A stretch of 64,000 bases of DNA from Chryseobacterium sp. Lineage in GTDB: Bacteria > Bacteroidota > Bacteroidia > Flavobacteriales > Weeksellaceae. The position numbers were made by a program, and so were the translations under genes. Below the pieces are notes generated by a model that worked only from the letters and a program-made list of their open reading frames with translations, was not told the origin of the DNA and ran no database searches. Shown here in pieces: positions 42,217 through 51,348 of this stretch. The stretch is taken from contig NZ_VOXE01000003.1 in NCBI RefSeq assembly GCF_008014695.1, positions 1-64,000 of the forward strand, in the 5' to 3' direction. How positions within the stretch are numbered: position 1 is the stretch's first letter; each line of letters opens with the position of its first letter.

Positions 42217-42906
42217 TTATTTTTTAGTTGCGGTTGAATCGGTTGTTGCAGCCGTCGCAGAAGCAGTGGCGGCAACTGGTGCAGCCGCTCCGCCTTTAAA
42301 GGCACTCATGACATACATGGCAACTCTCCACCGGTCACCTGCTGATAACATTCCGGCATAGGAACCCATTGCATTTCTACCATTGGTGAGCACATAATGT
42401 ACGGAACCAACTGTAATTTGACGGTCAGCATATTTAGGAACTCCGGAATAGGCACCGCTTAATACAATCGGACCCTGACCGTCTCCGGCAACACCGTGAC
42501 AGGCAGAACAGGTATGATCAAACAGAATTTTACCTCTTGCAATATCTTTTGCCTGATTGGCCGGGTTTAAAGGGGAAGCCGTCATTGCTTTGGAAGCGTC
42601 ATATCCAGCATTATATTCATCCGGTGTTTTCGGAAGCAATCGTTCTTCGAAAACGCCGTCTTTATTTTGGGCCACAGTTCCTTCAACCGGACCTAAACCT
42701 GTTGCTCCACCGTTTTTAACGAAAGCCGGGATTTCATTTTCATGATCAGAATAAGCATCTTCTGCTTTCATCAAAGGATCATACGCTACCGGATAATACA
42801 TATCAGGAAAATATACCAGCGGCGGAGTGTCTTTGGGACCGCAAGAGTTAAGCAAAACTGTGGTCAAACCTAAAAGCGCCGTAATTTTTAATAAATTCTT
42901 TTTCAT
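42217..42906 (-). CDS. actE: Alternative complex III monohaem cytochrome ActE
   Basis: A 229-residue lipoprotein (lipobox LLNSCGPK) with one class I cytochrome c domain. The haem site is CSACHGVAGDGQG near residue 135, and the distal Met is probably in the MGSYAGML stretch. The N-terminal YFPDMYYPVAYDPLM is characteristic of ActE. The C-terminus is a low-complexity Ala/Thr tail. It carries electrons out of the complex. The ATG at 42906 falls just after the actD stop codon; one at 42915 would overlap it. Confidence 0.9.
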   Translation of the reverse strand: MKKNLLKITALLGLTTVLLNSCGPKDTPPLVYFPDMYYPVAYDPLMKAEDAYSDHENEIPAFVKNGGATGLGPVEGTVAQNKDGVFEERLLPKTPDEYNAGYDASKAMTASPLNPANQAKDIARGKILFDHTCSACHGVAGDGQGPIVLSGAYSGVPKYADRQITVGSVHYVLTNGRNAMGSYAGMLSAGDRWRVAMYVMSAFKGGAAAPVAATASATAATTDSTATKK

Positions 42907-42907
42907 T

Positions 42908-43438
42908 CTAAGCATCTTTTACCGTTATTTCTTCAACACCTGTATCAATTAAAGTCTGCTTGATTGCATTGAACTCATCATCACTCTGCGGTGCAAACTC
43001 CATCATAAATTTATCATCCGTAGTTCTTGGATCAGGATTCTGCGGGGCCGCGCCAGGATACATTTTGTTTCTGATGAGGAATGTAAGCGACATCATGTGT
43101 GCTGCACAGAAAACCATGAGTTCAAACATCGGTACCACAAACGCGGGCATGTTGTGCGCCCAGTCGAATGCAGGTTTACCACCGATATTCTGCGGCCAGT
43201 CGTGGTTCATGGTGTACCATGTAACGAGCGACCCAATGGTTACTCCATACACGGCATAAATGAAAGCGGCATCGGATATTCTGGTTTTTTTGAAACCCAA
43301 AAGTTTATCGAGCCCGTGAACCGGGAAAGGCGTATAAACCTCATTAATTTTAATTCCTTTATCGTTGAATGCTTTAACACCCTGTATTAAATCATCGTCG
43401 TCGGCATAAAGACCGTAAATTATTTTAGTGGTGCTCAT
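42908..43438 (-). CDS. actD: Alternative complex III subunit ActD (DUF3341)
   Basis: A 176-residue membrane subunit of the DUF3341 family. The soluble start MSTTKIIYGLYADDDDLIQGVKAF resembles a small ferredoxin-like fold. Two transmembrane helices follow (about 75-95 and 115-140: AFIYAVYGVTIGSLVTWY and FVVPMFELMVFCAAHMMSLTFL). It supports the NrfD-like subunits. The ATG at 43438 overlaps the end of actC by 14 bases; a start at 43465 is open but less likely. Confidence 0.9.
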   Translation of the reverse strand: MSTTKIIYGLYADDDDLIQGVKAFNDKGIKINEVYTPFPVHGLDKLLGFKKTRISDAAFIYAVYGVTIGSLVTWYTMNHDWPQNIGGKPAFDWAHNMPAFVVPMFELMVFCAAHMMSLTFLIRNKMYPGAAPQNPDPRTTDDKFMMEFAPQSDDEFNAIKQTLIDTGVEEITVKDA

Positions 43439-44819
43439 CTCCTTCTTTTGCTTTATAGGTTTCACCTGAAATTTTCAGAATACTTTTTAATTCGGCCTGT
43501 GCAATCACAGGGAATGTTCTTGCATACAGCAGGAATAGTACCGAGAAGAAACCAATGGTTCCGAGGTAAACTCCTACGTCAATAATTGTCGGTTTAAACA
43601 TCGTCCATGATCCCGGCAAATAATCTCTTGAAAGGTTGATTACGATAATGTCGAATCTTTCGAACCACATCCCGATATTGATGATCAATGCCACGATGAA
43701 AGTCCAGATGATGTTTGTTCTCAGTTTCTTGAACCAGAATGATGCTGGAATGATGAGGTTACATGTAATCAGTGCCCAGAAAGCCCACCAGTAAGGACCG
43801 GTTGCTGCTCCCGGAGAGAGATACGTAAAATCTTCAAATCTTGATCCGGAATACCATCCGATGAAATATTCGGTTGCATACGCTACCGTTACCATCCCAC
43901 CTGTTACAATGATTACGATATTCATGATCTCAATATGATACATGGTGATGTAATCTTCAAGGTGACATACTTTTCTCGCAACAAGCAAAAGCGTCTGTAC
44001 CATTGCAAATCCGGAGAAAATCGCACCCGCAACGAAATACGGTGGATAAATGGTGGAGTGCCATCCTTTAATTACTGAAGTAGCAAAGTCAAAGGATACC
44101 GTGGTGTGAACCGAGAATACCAATGGGGTTGCCAAACCTGCCAGAACCAAAGAAAGTTCTTCGAAACGCTGCCAGTGTTTTGCTTTACCGCCCCAACCGA
44201 AGGCCAGGAAGGTGTATATTTTTTTTGTCCAAGGTGTTTTGGCCCTGTCTCTGATCATTGCAAAGTCAGGAATCAGACCCATGAACCAGAATACGGTTGA
44301 CACAGAGAAATAAGTGGAGATTGCAAATACATCCCAAAGCAAAGGTGAGTTGAAATTCCCCCACAGAGAACCGAACTGGTTTGGCAAAGGGAACACCCAA
44401 TAGCCTACCCAAACTCTACCCATGTGAATTACAGGGAAAATAGCAGCCTGTACAACGGCAAAAATCGTCATCGCCTCTGCGGAACGGTTTACGGACATTC
44501 TCCAGCGCTGTCTGAAGAGTAACAGTACGGCAGAGATCAGCGTTCCCGCGTGACCGATACCTACCCACCAAACGAAATTGGTAATATCCCAACCCCAGTT
44601 AATGGTTCTGTTAAGTCCCCAAGCTCCGATACCTGTACCGATGGTATAAGCAATACAGCCGAAACCATATAAAAAAAGAGCTAAGGCTACAAATAAAGAA
44701 ATCCACCATAGTTTTCCGGCTCTTTCTTCGATAGGTCTTGCGATATCTTCAGAAATATCGTGATAAGTCTTGTGACCAATAATTAAAGGTTCCCTTATCG
44801 GTGCTTCGTAATGTGACAT
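43425..44819 (-). CDS. actC: Alternative complex III quinol-binding subunit ActC (NrfD-like)
   Basis: A 464-residue NrfD/PsrC-like protein with about ten transmembrane helices. It forms the main menaquinol-binding site of the complex next to the Fe-S subunit. The N-terminal cytoplasmic stretch includes REPLIIGHKTYHDI. Conserved helix residues include WWVGIGHAGTLISA and TTVSFDFATSVIKGWHSTIYPPYFVAGA. It begins 18 bases after the actB stop codon. Confidence 0.94.
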   Translation of the reverse strand: MSHYEAPIREPLIIGHKTYHDISEDIARPIEERAGKLWWISLFVALALFLYGFGCIAYTIGTGIGAWGLNRTINWGWDITNFVWWVGIGHAGTLISAVLLLFRQRWRMSVNRSAEAMTIFAVVQAAIFPVIHMGRVWVGYWVFPLPNQFGSLWGNFNSPLLWDVFAISTYFSVSTVFWFMGLIPDFAMIRDRAKTPWTKKIYTFLAFGWGGKAKHWQRFEELSLVLAGLATPLVFSVHTTVSFDFATSVIKGWHSTIYPPYFVAGAIFSGFAMVQTLLLVARKVCHLEDYITMYHIEIMNIVIIVTGGMVTVAYATEYFIGWYSGSRFEDFTYLSPGAATGPYWWAFWALITCNLIIPASFWFKKLRTNIIWTFIVALIINIGMWFERFDIIVINLSRDYLPGSWTMFKPTIIDVGVYLGTIGFFSVLFLLYARTFPVIAQAELKSILKISGETYKAKEGDEHH

Positions 44820-44837
44820 TTTTTACCTTATTATTAT

Positions 44838-47800
44838 TTAAACTATGTTTTCTTTTCTGTTTCTCACCTTCGTGTGATAGAAGACGTTTGGTTTTGTACC
44901 GATTTCTTCGAGCAGTGTATATCTTCTGTTGTCGTTATACAGCGCTCTTACTTTCGAAGATTTATCGTTCATATCTCCAAATTTCATTGCTCCTGTCGGA
45001 CAAGCGTTCACACAAGCTGTAGAGAATTCGCCGTCTTTTATGACTCTTCCTTCTTTTTTGGCTTCAAGAATGGTGTTCTGAGTCATTTGGATACACATTG
45101 AACATTTTTCCATCACCCCTCTTGTTCTAACAACAACGTCAGGATTCAGCACCATTCTTCCCAGATCGTTGTTCTGGTGGAAATCGAATTTATCATTCAG
45201 GTTATATGTAAACCAGTTGAATCTTCTTACTTTGTACGGACAGTTGTTTGCACAGTATCTTGTACCGATACATCTGTTGTATGCCATTTGATTCTGACCC
45301 TGCTTACCGTGTGAAGTGGCCGCTACCGGACAAACTGTTTCACATGGAGCGTGGTTACAGTGCTGACACATTACCGGCTGGAAGATTACGTCCGGGTTAT
45401 CTGCAGGATGATTCAGGATTCCTTCGGTGAAAGGTCCACCGTAAAGTTCTGCGGCATTCAAGCCTCTGTCCACCACTTCACGGGTTTCCAGTTTTTCAAT
45501 TGCTGAATAGTAACGGTCGATTCTTAACCAGTACATATCACGAGACATTCTGATTTCAGCTTTACCAACAACAGGAACGTTGTTTTCAGCCTGACAAGCG
45601 ATGATACATGCTCCGCAGCCTGTACATGAATTCAGATCCACAGAAAGGTTAAAGTGAGGCCCATCAGTATCATCAAAAGCATCCCAAAGGTCAATTTTAC
45701 CTGCCGGTAAAGCACCTCCGATGGTGTGGTATTCCAATGGCTTGTTCCATCCTAATTCTTCATCATTGAAATCTACATTCAGATAAGATTCCAAAGGAAC
45801 TTCTCTTGCGATTTCATAACGTCCCATCAAGGTATTCTGAAGCTGCATTCCTGCAAATTCATGGTCTTCGCCTGTTTTATCGAGTTTTATATTGGAAACA
45901 ATTAAGTTTGATCCGTCAAACAGCGGATAAGCGTTTACTCCGTTATCTGCAACTGCACCTGAATCCTTTTTACCGTAACCCAGTGCCAGTCCAACAGAAC
46001 CTTCAGCCTGTCCTGGCTGAATGAATACAGGAACATCTTTCAGCGTTACTCCGTTTGCGGTAAGGTTTACCACAGAACCGTCGAGCTGCATTCTTGCATT
46101 CAGGTCATTCTCCAGACCCAGTCTTTCGGCATCTTTTGGAGAAATGGTCAGGTAATTGTCCCAGGAAAGTCTGGAAATTGGATCCGGAAGTTCCTGCAAC
46201 CAAGGATTGTTTGCCTGGGTTCCGTCTCCCATGGAAGTTTTGGTGTAAAGCACCAACTCCATCTCAGAAGCTTTGAAATTCCCCAATTCAGCAACCGCCT
46301 GAGCAGCGTTTCCGCCGGCGTACGACAGGGATGCAGTGTTTCCACCTGCAATAATTCCGCCGTAAAGGGCTTTATTGAAAGTTGTTCCGCCAATCAATCC
46401 GGCAGCATTCGCTTTTAAATAATCGTAATAATTGTTGGCTGCGTTGTTTTTACCGTTCATCCAAACCAATAGGGATTCTTCAATCTGTCTTGATTTGTAA
46501 ATTTTCTGAATGGTAGGCTGCATCAAAGTGTACACTCCGGTCTGCGGAGACATATCACCCCATGATTCAAGCCAGTTTGCAACAGGAATCACTGCTTTTG
46601 CAGCTTTGTACATTTCATTTTTCTTATCGGCAACTGCAACCACATACGGTACTTTTGCCAAAGCTTTTCTGAAATCTTCTCCTTTATTGCTGGAATAAAT
46701 CGGGTTTACATTATTCGTGATCAACACGCCAACCTGGCCTGCATTCATCCACCCTAAAAATTCCTGATATCTTGCTCCGTCGAATTCTTTCAGGAAGTTT
46801 GCTTTTCCTGTGAAAGCAGTTGACGCTAATTTCTGATTGATTAAGTGTGCTAAAACCTGCGCTCCTTTGGAACCGTCAGCAAAAACAACAGCGTTGCTGC
46901 CTTTTTCCTGAAGTTCTTTTACAATTCCTGCAGCGATTTTATCAGAAGTACCTCCGTTCAGTCCGTTGTATACTTCAACCAAAGTCTTATTTACTAAGCT
47001 TGGTTTTAATTTAATTCTTGTATCGGCGTTGGCTCCGGCTAAAGACATGTTCGACTCTACCTGAATATGACGCATCATTTGCGGACCTGGTTTTCTTGCA
47101 ATTGCGTAAGAACTCTCCAAAGATCCTCCGTTAAAATCGGAAAGGAAATCTGCCTGGAAAGAAACCACCAACTGTGTTTTAGCAAGGTCGTAAACCGGTA
47201 AAGCGCGCTGTCCGAATACTTCCTGTGCAGCATCTAACGCCGCAGCATGTGGAAGCGCATCGTAAGTAACAAGTTCAGCGGTTGGATATTTGGTTTTGAA
47301 ATCTGCGAACAGTTTCTTGAAAGTTGGAGAAGCGAAAGAGTGTGATAAAACCACGATTCTTTTTCCGCCAGCCTGTGCTTCTGTAAGACCTTTCAGCACA
47401 AAATCATCCACTTTATCAAAGGTTTCATCCTTTCCGTCGAGTTTTGGCTGTTTTACTTTATCGTTATCATAAAGTGAAAGGACTGCAGCCTGCGTTCTTG
47501 CATTGGTTCTACCCAATTCGTTGGCAGCAGGATTCGGCTCTATTTTAATCGGTCTTCCTTCGCGGGTTTTTACCAGCACACTGGCAAAATCGTACCCGTC
47601 GAAATAGGTGGAAGCATAGTAATTAGGGATTCCGGGAATAATGTCGTGAGGTTTCACTACATAAGGAATTGTTTTAATTACAGGTGCCTCACATGCTGCC
47701 AAAGTAACGGCCGCCGTAGAAAATCCGAGAAGTTTAAGAAAATCTCTTCTGGACGTACCCGAGTCTTTTTCGGAATCACCCGAGAATTCATCTACAGGAA

Positions 47801-47894
47801 TTTCATTTTGAAATTCTTTCTGAGCCAGCTTGGTGTTCAAAGCCGGATCTTTCAGTTCATGAATACTTCTGAATTGTATTTTGTTTGAAGCCAT
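44838..47894 (-). CDS. actB: Alternative complex III Fe-S subunit ActB (molybdopterin oxidoreductase-like)
   Basis: A 1018-residue peripheral subunit. A Tat-like signal TSRRDFLKLLGFS is followed by a lipobox (VTLAACEAP), so the protein is probably exported and lipid-anchored. Residues 80-720 resemble a molybdopterin oxidoreductase but lack recognisable cofactor ligands. The C-terminal domain has four Cys clusters (CTGCGACIIAC, CNHAPCETVCP, CIGTRYCANNCP, CSMCIQ..ACVNACP) for three [4Fe-4S] and one [3Fe-4S] centres. These pass electrons from quinol to the haems of ActA. Confidence 0.95.
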   Translation of the reverse strand: MASNKIQFRSIHELKDPALNTKLAQKEFQNEIPVDEFSGDSEKDSGTSRRDFLKLLGFSTAAVTLAACEAPVIKTIPYVVKPHDIIPGIPNYYASTYFDGYDFASVLVKTREGRPIKIEPNPAANELGRTNARTQAAVLSLYDNDKVKQPKLDGKDETFDKVDDFVLKGLTEAQAGGKRIVVLSHSFASPTFKKLFADFKTKYPTAELVTYDALPHAAALDAAQEVFGQRALPVYDLAKTQLVVSFQADFLSDFNGGSLESSYAIARKPGPQMMRHIQVESNMSLAGANADTRIKLKPSLVNKTLVEVYNGLNGGTSDKIAAGIVKELQEKGSNAVVFADGSKGAQVLAHLINQKLASTAFTGKANFLKEFDGARYQEFLGWMNAGQVGVLITNNVNPIYSSNKGEDFRKALAKVPYVVAVADKKNEMYKAAKAVIPVANWLESWGDMSPQTGVYTLMQPTIQKIYKSRQIEESLLVWMNGKNNAANNYYDYLKANAAGLIGGTTFNKALYGGIIAGGNTASLSYAGGNAAQAVAELGNFKASEMELVLYTKTSMGDGTQANNPWLQELPDPISRLSWDNYLTISPKDAERLGLENDLNARMQLDGSVVNLTANGVTLKDVPVFIQPGQAEGSVGLALGYGKKDSGAVADNGVNAYPLFDGSNLIVSNIKLDKTGEDHEFAGMQLQNTLMGRYEIAREVPLESYLNVDFNDEELGWNKPLEYHTIGGALPAGKIDLWDAFDDTDGPHFNLSVDLNSCTGCGACIIACQAENNVPVVGKAEIRMSRDMYWLRIDRYYSAIEKLETREVVDRGLNAAELYGGPFTEGILNHPADNPDVIFQPVMCQHCNHAPCETVCPVAATSHGKQGQNQMAYNRCIGTRYCANNCPYKVRRFNWFTYNLNDKFDFHQNNDLGRMVLNPDVVVRTRGVMEKCSMCIQMTQNTILEAKKEGRVIKDGEFSTACVNACPTGAMKFGDMNDKSSKVRALYNDNRRYTLLEEIGTKPNVFYHTKVRNRKENIV

Positions 47895-47916
47895 TGATAC
47901 TTCTAATTTTTAGTTA

Positions 47917-49284
47917 TTAATAATGACATTTACCACACTCAAGACCTCCAATTGCTGCTACGGTGACCTTGGTTCCTGAACCGTACTGTTTTTTTAGTTT
48001 GTCATGCAGATTTTTGAAGTATTCTTTATTATAACCATTGGTCATATCCACTTCTGTTGTCCGGTGACATTCGATACACCATCCCATCGTGAAGTCATTG
48101 GCCATCTGTACCACATTCATGGTATCAATTTTTCCGTGACAGGCTTTACAAACCACATCAATCTTGCTTTCCGGATTCTTTTTGTTGAATGAAGTAATAA
48201 TTGCCTGTTCTCCTGCAACAACGTGCTGCGAGTGGTTGAAGTAAACGAAATCCGGCATGTTGTGAATCCGCGTCCATTCTACAGGCTGCGTTTTTCCGGT
48301 GTACTGCTGTTTTGCAGGATCCCAACCGGTAGCGGCATAAATTTTCTGAATCTCTCCTGTGTAGAAATCCCTGTCTTTCCCTGGTTCGATATATTTTCCT
48401 TTATACTCAGAAATCATACGGTGACAGTTCATACATACATTCATGGAAGGTATTTCTGAAACCTTTCCGTATTTGGCGGAGGAGTGACATAACTGACAGT
48501 CGATTTTATTCTCACCAGCGTGAATCTTGTGGGAGAAATAGATCGGCTGCTCCGGCTTGTAGCCTTTGTAAACCCCAATCCACATCATCCAGTTCCAGAT
48601 TCCGTAAGCGGCAAAAATAGCGAGAAGACCAAGAATCCCTTTCCCGATATAACTATATTTTCTGTATAAATCTGCGAAAGAATAAGCTCTTGAAGAATTC
48701 AGTCCTGTTAATTCGTCTGATTGCTGAAGTTTAACGAGCTGTCTGAGTTTGAACAACATCCAAAGTAAAAGTCCGCCAATGGCCAACAGTGAAATAAGGA
48801 TGATCTTCGAATTCACAGAGTCTTTTTTAGCGGCTTCAATCGCTGCAATAGAATTTGCGTCGGTTCCGGTTGCGGTTGCATCTGCTGCGGCAGGCTCCGG
48901 TGCAGGTGGGTTTGTCGTGTATTCTAAAATGTCGTTAATGTCCTGATCGGTAAGATTAGGAAACTGCAGCATTTCAGTTTTGTTGAATTTTTCAAAGACT
49001 TCATTGGCATATTTGTCGCCGGAAGCCCGGAATGCCTTGTTGTCTTTAATCCATTTGTGAAGCCAATCTGTGTCCAGATTCTGTTCCTTCTTAAGTCTGT
49101 CTACTACGCCTCCTAAAGCAGGACCCACCACTTGTTTGTCTAATGCGTGACAAGCAGTACAGTTTGCTTTGAAAAGTTTTTCACCGTTTTTGGCATCTCC
49201 CTGAGCGTAAATAGAAGCACTGGTCGACAGCAACAGACCTATTGCGATAAGACCTCTTTTGTAATGCTTTCTCCAACTAATCAT
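47917..49284 (-). CDS. actA: Alternative complex III multihaem cytochrome ActA, with extra N-terminal monohaem domain
   Basis: A 455-residue protein. Signal peptide to residue 28, then a class I cytochrome c domain with haem site CTACH at 42-46 and a low-complexity Ala/Pro linker. Two membrane helices follow at about 162-180 and 214-232, then a pentahaem domain with CQLCH, CMNCH, CKACH, CIECH and CGKCH. In total six CxxCH sites are visible. It takes electrons from ActB and passes them towards ActE and soluble cytochrome c. It is first in the operon. Confidence 0.94.
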   Translation of the reverse strand: MISWRKHYKRGLIAIGLLLSTSASIYAQGDAKNGEKLFKANCTACHALDKQVVGPALGGVVDRLKKEQNLDTDWLHKWIKDNKAFRASGDKYANEVFEKFNKTEMLQFPNLTDQDINDILEYTTNPPAPEPAAADATATGTDANSIAAIEAAKKDSVNSKIILISLLAIGGLLLWMLFKLRQLVKLQQSDELTGLNSSRAYSFADLYRKYSYIGKGILGLLAIFAAYGIWNWMMWIGVYKGYKPEQPIYFSHKIHAGENKIDCQLCHSSAKYGKVSEIPSMNVCMNCHRMISEYKGKYIEPGKDRDFYTGEIQKIYAATGWDPAKQQYTGKTQPVEWTRIHNMPDFVYFNHSQHVVAGEQAIITSFNKKNPESKIDVVCKACHGKIDTMNVVQMANDFTMGWCIECHRTTEVDMTNGYNKEYFKNLHDKLKKQYGSGTKVTVAAIGGLECGKCHY

Positions 49285-49333
49285 TTATAAAATCTTGGGT
49301 TAGTAAATTGTATTGAATGCTTTTTCAATTTGG

Positions 49334-49341
49334 CAAAAATA
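49334..49341 (-). promoter_or_regulatory. -7 element of the actA-F operon
   Basis: TATTTTTG on the minus strand matches TAnnTTTG. Start near 49327, leader about 43 bases. No TTTG at -33 is visible. Confidence 0.45.
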
Positions 49342-49446
49342 GCACATTTAACAGAAAATTAACAGCAGATAAATAAAGCAAATGCCGATTTGACGGTAAT
49401 TTGTATTGGTTCTAAATAACAAAGTGTGGTATAATTTTTATTTGTT

Positions 49447-49454
49447 TAAATTTG
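49447..49454 (+). promoter_or_regulatory. -7 element of the SPOR-like gene
   Basis: TAAATTTG matches TAnnTTTG, 17 bases before the ATG at 49471. The region 49285-49446 is otherwise AT-rich and holds no gene. Confidence 0.45.
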
Positions 49455-49470
49455 CCTGAAATACTACGGA

Positions 49471-49998
49471 ATGAAAAATTTTATCAAAATAAACCTGGTT
49501 TTTTTTACAGCTTTATTTTATCATATTGATGCTCAACAGGTTGTTAAAAAAGACACCTTGTCTGGCACAGAACTCAGCATGGCAATGGATACGCGGATTA
49601 ATGATGCTTTAACGAAAATTGAAGATAACTGTGAACGGCTGGCCATGAATTCAAACGATAATGACCATCCCAAACCCGGAAGATCAACCGTTGTTGTGCC
49701 GAGCAGAGCGTTAACCAATGCAGAAATATGCCGGCAAAACCCAAGAATTTTAGGATATAAAATTCAGATCAATACTGTAAGAAGCAACGAAGAAGCCAAC
49801 GAAGTAAAAGCCTATTTCCGCAGAAGGTTCCCGAACCTGAAAGTGGAAACCGATGCTTCTTTAAGGCCAAACTATAAGATCTTGGCCGGAAGTTACTTTA
49901 CCAAACAGAGCGCGGCTTCAGATCTTGCCAGAATCAGAGAATATTTTAAATCCGCGATTGCCGTTCAGTACAGGGTTTTCTGTGTTGAGGCAAAATAA
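49471..49998 (+). CDS. Exported SPOR-like protein
   Basis: A 175-residue exported protein with a signal peptide ending near residue 22 (IDAQ). The C-terminal half (YKIQINTVRSNEEANEVKAYFRRRFP ... YKILAGSYFTKQSAASDLARI) has the repeat pattern of a SPOR domain, which binds denuded peptidoglycan glycan strands. The middle is disordered (NDNDHPKPGR). A role at the cell wall is likely; the partner is unknown. A terminator follows directly. Confidence 0.75.
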   Translation: MKNFIKINLVFFTALFYHIDAQQVVKKDTLSGTELSMAMDTRINDALTKIEDNCERLAMNSNDNDHPKPGRSTVVVPSRALTNAEICRQNPRILGYKIQINTVRSNEEANEVKAYFRRRFPNLKVETDASLRPNYKILAGSYFTKQSAASDLARIREYFKSAIAVQYRVFCVEAK

Positions 49999-50017
49999 AT
50001 TTTCATACAAAAATGAG

Positions 50018-50045
50018 AAAGCCGGAATTAAGTTCCGGCTTTTTT
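50018..50045. terminator. Convergent terminator
   Basis: AAAGCCGGAA (50018-50027) and TTCCGGCTTT (50033-50042) form a 10-bp stem with a 5-base loop and a T run to 50045. It ends the SPOR-like gene and overlaps the stop codon of the convergent membrane-protein gene. Confidence 0.82.
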
Positions 50046-51336
50046 AGCGGTAATAAGTATCCAGAAAAGTGAAAAACTCCTCCATCCTGATGATGTTGTT
50101 CATTGCAGTGTACACAAAAATAACGGTAAGAATCGCCATCATTGAAGAAAGCACTTTCGGGGAATCACGGTATGAGAAAAACAGCCAGCCAATCATCAGC
50201 GGATACACAAAAACAAAATGCCCACCATAAATGTAAGAGGTATGAAGCCCAAATTTCAGAACACAGTGAATGATCACATCGAAAAGAAAAGAAATCATCA
50301 GAATCTGTACAAACTTATTCCTGAAGTTCCTTGCATAGCTCCAAATGACAAGTGAAAGAACCATTCCAATCAAGATGTAAGAAATTTCGCTCGAATAAAC
50401 ATCCATAAAAAGCGCCTTGTACTCAAAACCTTTTTTATTGTGATAATCCCTCATGACGAATGATGGAAACAGAATGTTCCCGCCAAAAAACCACGAAGAA
50501 ATCATATCCCACAGTGGCGTGACCTTCGGTTTCGAGAATTTCTCATACTGTTCGCCCGTCTTTTCAAAGATTTTAAGATAATTGAAATCAATGCGGTAAA
50601 GATAAAGCAGCACAAAGCAGCCTGCCGAAATCAGAACTCTGAGCGCCATATTTCCGAATTTCTTCAGGTCACGGAACACATTTTTCTCAAAAAGCAGCGG
50701 AATATAAGCTTTCACGATATTGGTGATGGTCAGTCCGCCCAAAGTAACAGCCGAAAGCGCAAGCGCAGCAGCGGGGATTTTTTGTTCATTCCTCAGTTTC
50801 AGCGCTGCATAATAATTGAAAAGAACGAGCAGAAAAAGCGTATACGTATACGTTTCCGGAGTGAAAGAGAGCAGGATATTGGTCGAAAAAACGCCGAAAA
50901 AAGACAGAATCAATAGTGAAACCACCAGCGGAAGCCGAATGATATTCTTCAGATATTTAAAGATCTGCACAATGTTAAGGCTCACCGTAAAAGCGCTGGC
51001 AAGGGCAAGAACCAAACGGAAATTCACATCTCTTTTGCCGTCAGAAAAAAAGAATGCAATATTCCTGAGCACCTCAAAAAAATAATTGGAAAGCGGATGC
51101 CTCTCGAAACCACCGCCGGTAAGCACAACCGAACGGTTATCGAAACTGAAATACGCATCCCATGGAATCCGGTTATCGAAAACGATGCGGTAATTCAGGG
51201 CGATTGTTCCCGCCAAAAGGCCATAAACCGCAAGAAAAAATAAGAAAACCAGCCATTCCGCGACAGTTGAGGGGAAAATGAGGCTGACGAAATGCTTTAA
51301 TTTGGTTTGAAGTTTCAAGGGATTGGTTTTCTGCAA
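50044..51336 (-). CDS. Polytopic membrane protein (DUF6080-like)
   Basis: About 430 residues with ten or more hydrophobic helices. FDNRIPWDAYFSFDNRSVV lies in the first loop, and the overall layout resembles GT-C type membrane glycosyltransferases or DUF6080 proteins, but no catalytic motif is certain. The start is unclear: no ATG precedes the first helix. The frame opens after a TGA with a TTG at 51336, and another TTG is at 51318. A TAnnTTTG match (51341-51334) overlaps the first TTG, favouring the second. Confidence 0.65.
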   Translation of the reverse strand: MQKTNPLKLQTKLKHFVSLIFPSTVAEWLVFLFFLAVYGLLAGTIALNYRIVFDNRIPWDAYFSFDNRSVVLTGGGFERHPLSNYFFEVLRNIAFFFSDGKRDVNFRLVLALASAFTVSLNIVQIFKYLKNIIRLPLVVSLLILSFFGVFSTNILLSFTPETYTYTLFLLVLFNYYAALKLRNEQKIPAAALALSAVTLGGLTITNIVKAYIPLLFEKNVFRDLKKFGNMALRVLISAGCFVLLYLYRIDFNYLKIFEKTGEQYEKFSKPKVTPLWDMISSWFFGGNILFPSFVMRDYHNKKGFEYKALFMDVYSSEISYILIGMVLSLVIWSYARNFRNKFVQILMISFLFDVIIHCVLKFGLHTSYIYGGHFVFVYPLMIGWLFFSYRDSPKVLSSMMAILTVIFVYTAMNNIIRMEEFFTFLDTYYR

Positions 51337-51348
51337 AAGTAAACAAAA

